A DNA stretch of 64,000 nt from Oscillospiraceae bacterium (GTDB lineage: Bacteria; Bacillota; Clostridia; Monoglobales; Monoglobaceae): the NCBI GenBank assembly GCA_015068845.1, contig SVJR01000002.1, positions 1 through 64,000 of the forward strand, read 5' to 3'. Below the pieces are notes generated by a model, which saw only the letters and a list, made by a program, of their open reading frames with translations, ran no database searches and was not told the origin of the DNA. The translations under genes and the position numbers were made by a program. This document shows, one piece after another, positions 40,556 to 48,305 of this stretch. Every line of letters begins with the position of its first letter. The first letter of the stretch is position 1.

Positions 40556-40897
40556 ATGGATTGTCTGTTTTGTAAGATAATTGCGGGTGAAATCCCGTCA
40601 ACCAAGGTGTTCGAGGACGAAAGTGTTTACGCATTCCGTGATATCGAGCCTCAGGCACCAGAGCATATAATAATTGTTCCTAAAAACCATATTAAATCTG
40701 CAAACGAGATTACCGCAGAAAACTCTGCGGTAATCGCAAAAATATACGAGGCGGCAGCGAAGATTGCTAAGGAAATCGGTTTTGCGGAAAACGGCTATCG
40801 TATAGTCAACAACTGCGGCGTGGACGGCGGTCAGACTGTGGGACATATACATTTTCACCTGCTGGCAGGTCGCAACCTGCAGTGGCCTCCCGGATAA
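40556..40897 (+). CDS. HIT family hydrolase (HinT-like)
   Basis: MDCLFCKIIAGEIPSTKVFEDESVYAFRDIEPQAPEHIIIVPKNHI...VGHIHFHLLAGRNLQWPPG*. Confidence 0.93.
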   Translation: MDCLFCKIIAGEIPSTKVFEDESVYAFRDIEPQAPEHIIIVPKNHIKSANEITAENSAVIAKIYEAAAKIAKEIGFAENGYRIVNNCGVDGGQTVGHIHFHLLAGRNLQWPPG

Positions 40898-40928
40898 AAC
40901 ACCAAAAACAGTTGCTTTTATCCTGTTT

Positions 40929-41040
40929 GTCATTCTGAACGCAGTGAAGAATCCTTGCCCTCCTTGTGTAAAGGAGGGAGGGCCGCCGACGGTGGCGGGA
41001 GGATTGTCTGTAAGATTCTTCGGCAAGCCTCAGAATGACA
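40929..41040. repeat. Nested intergenic repeats: GTCATTCTGA.. repeat in inverted pair flanking a CCCTCCTTGTGTAAAGGAGGG element
   Basis: GTCATTCTGAACGCAGTGAAGAATCC ... CCTCCTTGTGTAAAGGAGGGAGGGCCGCCGACGGTGGCGGGAGGATTGT ... AGATTCTTCGGCAAGCCTCAGAATGAC. Confidence 0.65.
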
Positions 41041-41078
41041 GCTTGAGAATACACAAAACGAAAGGATGGGATACTGAA

Positions 41079-42437
41079 ATGAAACAGGAATTTACCAAAT
41101 ATATAGACGCCATATTGGAACAGCATAAAAATTTCAGCGATGTTCCCAAACACTATTACAGCGAATATAATGTAAAAAGAGGTCTGCGTAACGCAGACGG
41201 CACAGGTGTCCTTGCCGGACTCACAAGCGTTGGCGAGGTTCACGGCTATGTGCTGGACGAAGGCAACAAAGCCCCCATTGAGGGCACTCTCCGTTACCGC
41301 GGTATCAGCATCAAGGACATTGTTGAAAACTGCGACAAAGAGGACAGATACGGCTTTGAAGAAGTTGTATTTCTTCTTATGTTCGGCTCGCTCCCCACAA
41401 AGGTCGAGCTTAAAACCTTCACCAAGGTTCTTGCCGAGGGCAGAAGACTCCCCGATAACTTTGCCGAGGATATGATTTTGAAAGCACCCAGCAGAAATAT
41501 TATGAACAAGCTGGCAAGGTCTGTACTCGCCCTGTATTCCTATGACAGCGACGATAATCCTGACGGAATTGAGCTTGAAAATCTGCTTCGCCAGAGCTTT
41601 GAGCTTATTTCCAGATTCCCGACCCTCGTGGCTTATGCGTATGCGGCAAAGAAGCATTACTTTGACGGCACAAGCCTTGTTCTTCACAATCCCAAGCCCG
41701 AGCTTTCAATTGCGGAGAACTTCTTCTATATGATAAGAGCCAACCATAAGTATACCGAGACCGAGGCAAAAGTCCTCGACCGTGCCCTGATGCTCCATGC
41801 CGAGCACGGCGGCGGTAACAACTCGGCATTCTCAATCCGTGTTCTCTCGTCGAGTAACACAGACACATATTCAGCGGTTGCCGCGGCAATAGGCTCGCTT
41901 AAAGGCCCGAAGCACGGCGGCGCAAACCAGAAAACTCTTGCCCAGATGGCAGAAATGGGCCAGAATATAAAAAACTGGGATAATGACGACGAGGTTTACG
42001 ATTACCTCTGCAAGATTGTCCGCAAGGAGGCCGGAGACGGCAGCGGTCTTATCTACGGTATCGGTCACGCAATCTATACTCTGTCCGACCCCCGCGCGGT
42101 AATCCTCAAGGAATCCGCTCGTGAGCTTGCGGCAGAAATGGGCAAAGAAGCAGAGTTCAAGCTCTACGATGCAGTGGAACGCCTTGCCCCCAAAGTGTTC
42201 AGAGACCTGAAGGGCATAACAGCGCCAATGCCGGCAAATGTGGATTTGTATTCAGGCTTTATCTACCAGATGCTCAATATTCCCGAAGAACTCTACACTC
42301 CAATTTTTGCAATGGCAAGAATAGTAGGCTGGTGTGCACACCGTATCGAGGAAGTAATGACCGGCGGCAAGATTATCCGTCCGGCGTACAAGAATATTAA
42401 TAGCCGCAAAGACTACACGCCAATAGACGAACGGTAA
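41079..42437 (+). CDS. Citrate/2-methylcitrate synthase
   Basis: LRYRGISIKDIVENCD...LMLHAEHGGGNNSAFSIRVLSSSNTDTYSAVAAAIGSLKGPKHGGAN...GIGHAIYTLSDPRA; start reassigned to MKQEFTKY. Confidence 0.93.
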   Translation: MKQEFTKYIDAILEQHKNFSDVPKHYYSEYNVKRGLRNADGTGVLAGLTSVGEVHGYVLDEGNKAPIEGTLRYRGISIKDIVENCDKEDRYGFEEVVFLLMFGSLPTKVELKTFTKVLAEGRRLPDNFAEDMILKAPSRNIMNKLARSVLALYSYDSDDNPDGIELENLLRQSFELISRFPTLVAYAYAAKKHYFDGTSLVLHNPKPELSIAENFFYMIRANHKYTETEAKVLDRALMLHAEHGGGNNSAFSIRVLSSSNTDTYSAVAAAIGSLKGPKHGGANQKTLAQMAEMGQNIKNWDNDDEVYDYLCKIVRKEAGDGSGLIYGIGHAIYTLSDPRAVILKESARELAAEMGKEAEFKLYDAVERLAPKVFRDLKGITAPMPANVDLYSGFIYQMLNIPEELYTPIFAMARIVGWCAHRIEEVMTGGKIIRPAYKNINSRKDYTPIDER

Positions 42438-42540
42438 AAATCGTGCGGAAGTGCCAAACTACACCGCTCGCTGTACACAAAGTACAGCTTCGGATTAGGT
42501 TTAGCCCTTCCACATCGATTTTTCTTCGTTCGTCGGGTAG
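42425..42540 (-). repeat. Stem-loop element sharing core with the 1.7 kb and 54.7 kb MITE-like copies (divergent copy C)
   Basis: Minus strand: AATCCGAAGCTGTACTTTGTGTACAGCGAGCGGTGTAGTTTG versus ACCCGAAGGCGTACTGGTGTACGGCGAGCGGCGAAGTTTG. Confidence 0.5.
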
Positions 42541-42618
42541 GAACTGACGGCTTTGGGTTAGGTTTAACCGTTCTGCATTTATATGTTTATTTGGTAAAAC
42601 AGTCAAGAAGGAGGGCCT

Positions 42619-43506
42619 ATGAAGACAGAAAAGAATATTCTGATTGCGTTTGTTTTAAATCTGATGTTCTCGGTTTTTGAGTTTTTTGGCGGAATTTTCA
42701 CCGGAAGCGTTGCCATTGTTTCGGATGCAGTACACGACATAGGCGATGCGGCAAGTATCGGTGCGTCTTATTTTCTTGAAAAAAAGAGCCGCAGACAGCC
42801 CGACGGCGAATATACATACGGTTATGCAAGGTATTCGGTGGTCGGAAGTGTTATCACAACTCTTATTTTGCTTGTTGGCTCGGTAATGGTCATAGGTGGC
42901 GCTGTCGGCAGAATTATTAACCCTGTCGAGATTAACTACAACGGGATGTTGATTTTTGCGGTAATTGGTGTTCTGGTGAATTTTGGGGCGGCATTTGTGA
43001 CCCGTGACGGGGATTCGCTTAACCAGAAAGCGGTTAATCTGCATATGCTTGAAGATGTGCTTGGCTGGATTGTGGTTCTGATCGGGGCGATTGTGATGCG
43101 GTTTACCGACTTTACGGTTATAGACCCGATTTTGTCAATCGCTGTTGCGGCGTTTATTTTGATAAACGCAGTTAAAAATCTGAAAGAGGTGCTTGATGTA
43201 TTTCTCGAAAAAGCTCCTCTCGGCATCAGCGTTGAGGAAGTAAAGGAGCACATACTGGCACTTGACGGGGTTCTGGGTGTTCATCATATTCACATTTGGA
43301 GTATGGACGGACATAGCAACTACGCAACAATGCATATTGTGACAAACGGCGAGCCGCACGGGATAAAGGACTCGGTGCGTGCGGAGCTTTTTGAGCACGG
43401 AATCGGTCACGCAACTTTAGAGCTTGAGGCAGAGGGCGAGCATTGCCACGAGGAGCATTGTCATATAGAGGTCAAGGCACTTTCGGGACATCATCACCAT
43501 CATTAA
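42619..43506 (+). CDS. Cation diffusion facilitator family transporter with His-rich C-terminus
   Basis: LNLMFSVFEFFGGIFTGSVAIVSDAVHDIGDAASIGASYFLEKKS...; tail GEHCHEEHCHIEVKALSGHHHHH*. Confidence 0.93.
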   Translation: MKTEKNILIAFVLNLMFSVFEFFGGIFTGSVAIVSDAVHDIGDAASIGASYFLEKKSRRQPDGEYTYGYARYSVVGSVITTLILLVGSVMVIGGAVGRIINPVEINYNGMLIFAVIGVLVNFGAAFVTRDGDSLNQKAVNLHMLEDVLGWIVVLIGAIVMRFTDFTVIDPILSIAVAAFILINAVKNLKEVLDVFLEKAPLGISVEEVKEHILALDGVLGVHHIHIWSMDGHSNYATMHIVTNGEPHGIKDSVRAELFEHGIGHATLELEAEGEHCHEEHCHIEVKALSGHHHHH

Positions 43507-43569
43507 AAGGCAGTAAAAGCCGGGGCATCAGCCCCGGCTTTGTGTTTGTTCGTTTTTTATTATGAGGGG

Positions 43570-44097
43570 CTAAAAGCTGTCATATACCACAACCTCGTCA
43601 AGCGGTCTTGTTTTTGAGTGCATTTCAATCGGTGCGGCGCTTTCGTGGGGGTAGCCCATAACAAGAAGTGCGTGGGGTATAATGTTTTCGGGGATATTGA
43701 AGGCTTCCCGCATTTTAAAGGGGTCAAAGTACATTACCCAGCAGCTGCCCACGCCAAGGTTGGTTGCTTCAAGCATAATATGCGTCGCAACAATGCTTGC
43801 ATCAACAGGCGCAGACTGTGCTCCGTCGCAGGAGCGGGTCCAACTCTCGTCCCTGTTGTAGCAGATAAGCATTGCGCAGGGTGCATCAAAGTGGCATTTG
43901 GTGCAGCCTTTCAATTTTGCAATGCTTTCGTCATTGTTCAAAACAAGAATTCTCTGGGGCTGATAGTTGCAGCCGGTTGGGGCAATGTGCCCTGCGTGAA
44001 GCAGCTTGTCAATAACCTCTTGCTCAAGGTGCTTATTTTCAAATTTTCTTACAGAGTATCTTTCGGTAATTACTTTTTCAAAGTCCATAATACTCAT
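43570..44097 (-). CDS. Nitroreductase family protein
   Basis: MDFEKVITERYSVRKFENKHLEQEVIDKLLHAGHIAPTGCNYQPQRILVL...GVGSCWVMYFDPFKMREAFNIPENIIPHALLVMGYP. Confidence 0.9.
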   Translation of the reverse strand: MSIMDFEKVITERYSVRKFENKHLEQEVIDKLLHAGHIAPTGCNYQPQRILVLNNDESIAKLKGCTKCHFDAPCAMLICYNRDESWTRSCDGAQSAPVDASIVATHIMLEATNLGVGSCWVMYFDPFKMREAFNIPENIIPHALLVMGYPHESAAPIEMHSKTRPLDEVVVYDSF

Positions 44098-44217
44098 CTC
44101 CTTCTTTCTTTATTGTATAATATCATTAGCCTGATGTCAAATGTTGAAAAGTTAAAAAATATATGTTAATATAAAGCTATGATTAAAAATGTTATTTTAA
44201 AGAACAAAGCTGTATAT

Positions 44218-44314
44218 TATGACCTACAGAGAATGCCGGTCCAAAACATAAACCTTCGGATTAAGGCTGATGGGACGATTTGCGCTTCGGTAAATCGGTG
44301 GGTGTCACAAAAAA
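44218..44314 (+). ncRNA. Candidate structured leader RNA upstream of TIGR04076 gene
   Basis: Manual fold: TGACCTAC..GTGGGTGTCA outer stem, GTCC..[CCTTCGGATTAAGG]..GGAC arm, GATTTGCGCTTCGGTAAATC arm (three-way junction). Confidence 0.35.
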
Positions 44315-44335
44315 ATTAAAGGAGATAAATTTGCG

Positions 44336-44650
44336 ATGAAAAAGTGCAGAATAACCGTTATGAAGATGGCACGGTATGACGATTTGATTGAAAAGTATGA
44401 AAACCCCATAGAACACGCCTGTGACCTGAAAGAGGGTCAGGTATTCATTGCGAACGGCTGGCAGAAGCCGGAGGGGCTTTGTGACAGCGCATGGGAGAGT
44501 ATGTCGGCGTTTGTTATGACTTTGTCACATGGCGGCAAGAGTTTGTATGACGGATGGATGAAAAACAATAAGTCGGCAATGATTTCCTGTAATGACGGGT
44601 TTCGGCCGGTGAGCTTTTACGTAGAAGCTTTAGAGGAAGATGCAGATTGA
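44336..44650 (+). CDS. TIGR04076-like family protein
   Basis: MKKCRITVMKMARYDDLIEKYENPIEHACDLKEGQVFIANGWQKPEGLCDSAWESMSAFVMTLSHGGKSLYDGWMKNNKSAMISCNDGFRPVSFYVE. Confidence 0.7.
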   Translation: MKKCRITVMKMARYDDLIEKYENPIEHACDLKEGQVFIANGWQKPEGLCDSAWESMSAFVMTLSHGGKSLYDGWMKNNKSAMISCNDGFRPVSFYVEALEEDAD

Positions 44651-45074
44651 GGTGGCAGAAATGATTAAGGAACTTATGCACGACCCTATATTTTTAGGGC
44701 AAAAGTCGGAGGCGGCAACTGCTGCTGATTTGCAGATTGCAGAGGACTTGCTTGATACCCTTACGGCGCACAAAGACAGCTGCGTTGGTATGGCGGCGAA
44801 TATGATTGGGGAAAAGAAGCGCATCATCTGCTTTGATGCCGGCGGCGAGTATATGACAATGTTCAACCCCGAAATCATAAGGTTTTCAGACGGCTATGAC
44901 ACGGAAGAGGGGTGTCTGTCGCTCCTTGGCGGGCCGAGAAAGACAAAAAGATATAAAAAAATCAAGGTTCGGTATCAGACCGCCGGATTTCAGGTGCGAA
45001 TCAAAGCCTTTGAGGGCTTTACAGCGCAGATTATCCAGCACGAGATTGACCATCTTAACGGAGTATTGATTTAA
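44640..45074 (+). CDS. Peptide deformylase-like protein with non-canonical motif I
   Basis: EGCLSL and QHEIDHLNG present; GMAANMIG in place of GLAAPQIG. Confidence 0.85.
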   Translation: MQIEVAEMIKELMHDPIFLGQKSEAATAADLQIAEDLLDTLTAHKDSCVGMAANMIGEKKRIICFDAGGEYMTMFNPEIIRFSDGYDTEEGCLSLLGGPRKTKRYKKIKVRYQTAGFQVRIKAFEGFTAQIIQHEIDHLNGVLI

Positions 45075-45344
45075 AAAATAATGACACTGCCATTTTGGTT
45101 GTGTCATTATTTGCATTTATGGGAAGAATCAATGACATATCCTGCAAACAGAGCTTTGCTCAGCAATAACAGGATAGTTGCCCTTCAGGTTGGTTTCGGG
45201 GTTGAGCCAGCGCTCGATTTGTCCGGAACAGAGCGTAACGGCTGAATTTTGCGTTCGCGGCGTATACTTTTGCAGCGTGACTGACCAAAATATACTTAAA
45301 GGGCTTTTGCAAGGCTCGCAGCTTGCAATGAAGGGGTGTAAAAA

Positions 45345-46264
45345 ATGCTGTCTGTAATTATTCCTGCGTACAACGAAGAGCCGGCGGTTGAAAGGGCGCA
45401 CCGTGAAATATCCGGAGTATTGAAAGCTGCAAAGATTGACAATGAGATTATTTCATTGATGACGGGTCAACGGATAAGACCTACGAGAAAATTAAGGGTC
45501 TGGCAAAGACCGCTGATAACATAAGGGGTCTGCATTTTTCAAGGAATTTCGGCAAGGAGGCGGCGATATCCGCAGGTCTTGCAAGTGCGGCAGGTGATTG
45601 TGTTGTGGTGATTGACTGCGACCTTCAGCACCCGCCCGAAAAAATTGTTGATATGTACCGTTTATGGGAGCAAGGCTACGAAATTGTGGAAGGCGTAAAA
45701 AAGTCCCGCGGCGATGAGGGTACTGCTCACGGATGGGCGGCAAGGGTGTTTTATTCAGCCATCAGCTCGGTTATCGGGTTTGATATGACCAACGCTTCTG
45801 ATTTTAAGCTCCTTGACCGCAAGGTGGTCGACATACTGAACCGTATTCCGGAACAGAAGGGGTTCTTCCGTGCGATTTCGTATTGGGTGGGTTATAACAA
45901 AGCCACCGTCGGGTTTGATGTGAAGGAACGCTGCGACGGAGCTTCCAAATGGTCGACCAAGGGGCTTGTCAGATACGCAGTTTCAAACTTTTCAGCATTT
46001 TCGACAAGCCCAATGCAGATTGTTACCGTGCTTGGCGTGATAATGTTGATTATCGCATGTATATTCGGGGTATGGGCACTGGTTGACCGGATATGCGGCC
46101 GCACCGCAGTTATAACAACGATTATAATCATTACTATATTTATCGGCAGTATAATTATGATAAGTCTTGGAATTATCGGCCACTATGTTGCCCGTATTTA
46201 CGAGGAAATCAAAGGACGGCCAAAGTACATCATTTCGTCATCCTGCAAAAGTGAAAAAAAGTAA
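45345..46264 (+). CDS. Family 2 glycosyltransferase (DPM1/undecaprenyl-phosphate sugar transferase-like) with apparent 1-nt frameshift near 45449-45454
   Basis: MLSVIIPAYNEEPAVERAHREISGVLKAAKIDNEII | DDGSTDKTYEKIKGLAKTADNIRGLHFSRNFGKEAAISAGLASAAGDCVVVIDCDLQHPPE...; one added T restores 306 aa. Confidence 0.85.
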
Positions 46265-46328
46265 AAGAAGCAAAAATCAACACGCGGTAGGACTATTTTG
46301 GGGAAGCAGAACCATAGAGATATTTTAA

Positions 46329-46515
46329 TTTAAGCGATATACTCGCTTACGCTCGTGCGATATATTTGCCTTGCAAATTCGATATAACCTCATTTCATTC
46401 GGTTGCGATATGATATAAATTCCTTTTCTCGTTGCCGCAAGGCAACATATCGTATCCGTCAGGATATATCGTACCGAAGGTATATCGCAAATTCCGTCAG
46501 GAATTTATATCGTTG
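46329..46515. repeat. Modular multi-hairpin CGATATA/TATATCG repeat element
   Basis: GCGATATACTCGCTTACGCTCGTGCGATATATTTGCCTTGCAAATTCGATATAACCTCATTTCATTCGGTTGCGATATGATATAAATTCC...GGAATTTATATCG. Confidence 0.65.
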
Positions 46516-46550
46516 AAAAAAGCGTACTGAAAATTCAGTACGCTTTTTTC

Positions 46551-46625
46551 TGGTGACTCCTAGGGGATTCGAACCCCTGTAGCCGCCGTGAGAGGGCGGA
46601 GTCTTAACCACTTGACCAAGGAGCC
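46551..46625 (-). tRNA. tRNA-Glu (CTC)
   Basis: GGCTCCTTGGTCAAGTGGTTAAGACTCCGCCCTCTCACGGCGGCTACAGGGGTTCGAATCCCCTAGGAGTCACCA; cloverleaf and encoded CCA. Confidence 0.93.
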
Positions 46626-46679
46626 ATATTAAGTTTTGCCCGTATGCAAAACCCGTGTATAAAACACGGGTTTTACGGG

Positions 46680-46756
46680 TGGTAGCGGTAACTAGATTCG
46701 AACTAGTGACACTACGGGTATGAACCGTATGCTCTAGCCAACTGAGCTATACCGCC
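46680..46756 (-). tRNA. tRNA-Met (CAT)
   Basis: GGCGGTATAGCTCAGTTGGCTAGAGCATACGGTTCATACCCGTAGTGTCACTAGTTCGAATCTAGTTACCGCTACCA. Confidence 0.93.
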
Positions 46757-46804
46757 ATAGCTTGTCTATAATACCACAAAACTAAATATTTGTCAATACT
46801 TATT

Positions 46805-47188
46805 TTAAACTTTTTGAGAATATTTGCAGCAACAGGCAATATGATTACATATAAGGGCGATGTCAAAGCTACCCAAGAAGTCGAGGACCATACATCCCAT
46901 ATCCGAAACGCTTAGTTCCATTGTTGTTTCGTATGCAAAATTGTTGTTGGTTTTAAGCGTGCAGAGCGAGATGCTATGATAAGGAATTATTTGAATGTAA
47001 TGCGACATAGAGTCTCCGCCGTTTGCAAATTCAATAAGAATTTTTCGGTCCGTAAATGTGACGAGGGCACCCTTTGCCGCAAAGTTGCCTAAAATCTCTT
47101 CGCCTTCGTTTAAAAAAGACGAAAGCGACGGCAAAATGGCTCCATCCCCAAGCTTTGATAGACTAAGCGACATATTGTTTCCCAGCAT
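46805..47188 (-). CDS. Small PH-domain-like protein
   Basis: MLGNNMSLSLSKLGDGAILPSLSSFLNEGEEILGNFAAKGALVTFTDRKILIEFANGG...YIQIIPYHSISLCTLK; GGGGGG RBS upstream. Confidence 0.65.
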   Translation of the reverse strand: MLGNNMSLSLSKLGDGAILPSLSSFLNEGEEILGNFAAKGALVTFTDRKILIEFANGGDSMSHYIQIIPYHSISLCTLKTNNNFAYETTMELSVSDMGCMVLDFLGSFDIALICNHIACCCKYSQKV

Positions 47189-47210
47189 ATTGATTCCCCC
47201 CAATAAAAAA

Positions 47211-47356
47211 GTGCGTGGCACCAGTACCACGCACAAAAAACGCATAGCACTGATTTTGTTGTCACACAAGAATACCAATAACAGAGCTAAAGGTAAATCA
47301 GGCCTGCGTTTTTATCAAACGCACGCTCTGTTACAGTATTCACTTGTGTGACAAAA
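47211..47356 (-). ncRNA. Candidate structured leader RNA with intrinsic terminator upstream of PH-like gene
   Basis: Minus strand TTTTGTCACACAAG..GTATTCTTGTGTGACAA long-range stem, AACAGAGC/GCTCTGTT inner stem, then GTGCGTGGTACTGGTGCCACGCACTTTTTT terminator ending about 20 nt before the ATG. Confidence 0.45.
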
Positions 47357-47518
47357 GTTATTATATCACCAATATAAAAATTTTACAACACTTTTTGTAT
47401 AAAAATAACAAAGCATATAGGTTCTTACATAAATTTCCTTAAAGGTATTGACAACTTTATATATTCTTGATATATTTAGTATGCGTACTAAATATATTCT
47501 AAAAAAGGGGGCGAATAG

Positions 47519-48217
47519 ATGCTGAATAATATTGTTAAAAGGCGTATGCGTTTAAAACCGCTGACCGAGACGGAAATAGATATAATTCGTTCAGCAACAA
47601 AGCTGTTTTTGCAAAACGGATATACGCAGACTACCTTTAAAATGATTGAGGCGGATTCCGGTGTTAAGGTCGGGGCGATAACATATCATTTTCATTCCAA
47701 GGAGGAAATGCTGCAGATACTTATAGAAGAGCTGATGGATTATCACGCAGGTCTCATTGATGATATGCACGATGATATGCAGAGTGCCCTGATGGCATAT
47801 GCAATGGAAATTGCGGTTCAGGTTGCATTGTGTGAAAATAACCGAAATGCCTGGGATTTGTATTATTCGGGATATAGCCTGCCTTTGACATATGAGCATA
47901 TTAAAGGCTGGGCGGCAGAGAAGAATTACTCGTTGCTTGGGTCGAGGCTTCCCGATTGGACAGAAAGCGATTTTCGTGATAAAGAGGTGATTGCTTCAGG
48001 AATTGAGCTTGCGGCACTTAAAACCTTTTGTGACAGAGGCTTTACCCTTGATAAAAAAATCTCGCTTTGTCTGGATAGTATGATGATGCTTTACGAAATT
48101 CCCAAAGCGGAAAGGCAAGAGGTAATACAAAAAATTCTTTTACGCGATTATAAGAAAATAGCAAAAGACATGTTTGATAAGTTTGTCAAACGGTTGGATA
48201 ACGATATAGTAAATTAA
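47519..48217 (+). CDS. TetR/AcrR family transcriptional regulator
   Basis: EIDIIRSATKLFLQNGYTQTTFKMIEADSGVKVGAITYHFHSKEEMLQILIEELM. Confidence 0.85.
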   Translation: MLNNIVKRRMRLKPLTETEIDIIRSATKLFLQNGYTQTTFKMIEADSGVKVGAITYHFHSKEEMLQILIEELMDYHAGLIDDMHDDMQSALMAYAMEIAVQVALCENNRNAWDLYYSGYSLPLTYEHIKGWAAEKNYSLLGSRLPDWTESDFRDKEVIASGIELAALKTFCDRGFTLDKKISLCLDSMMMLYEIPKAERQEVIQKILLRDYKKIAKDMFDKFVKRLDNDIVN

Positions 48218-48305
48218 AGGCTTCACAAGGGGGTGCCCCCTTGTAGTAGTTATTACATAACTACTACAAACAACTTCTAATAAAAATATTGAAAGGATTG
48301 ATTTT

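Noticed and set aside
40556-40897. HIT protein truncated by the adjacent repeat
   Set aside because: The ORF ends ...HFHLLAGRNLQWPPG*, the normal HinT C-terminus, so it is full length.
40806-41687. 293-aa minus-strand ORF across HIT/citrate synthase
   Set aside because: Runs through intergenic repeats and antisense to citrate synthase; not a plausible protein.
44218-44314. T-box riboswitch call for the leader before 44336
   Set aside because: Only a weak resemblance (GGGTGTCAC versus GGGTGGYAC), too short for a full T-box and downstream gene is not an aminoacyl-tRNA synthetase or amino-acid gene; kept only as an unclassified structured leader.
45129-45401. Possible small protein or repeat (minus strand ...CSGQIERWLNPETNLKGNYPVIAEQSSVCRICH)
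   Set aside because: Fragmentary, overlaps the start of the GT2 gene, no start context; could be a gene remnant but unsupported.
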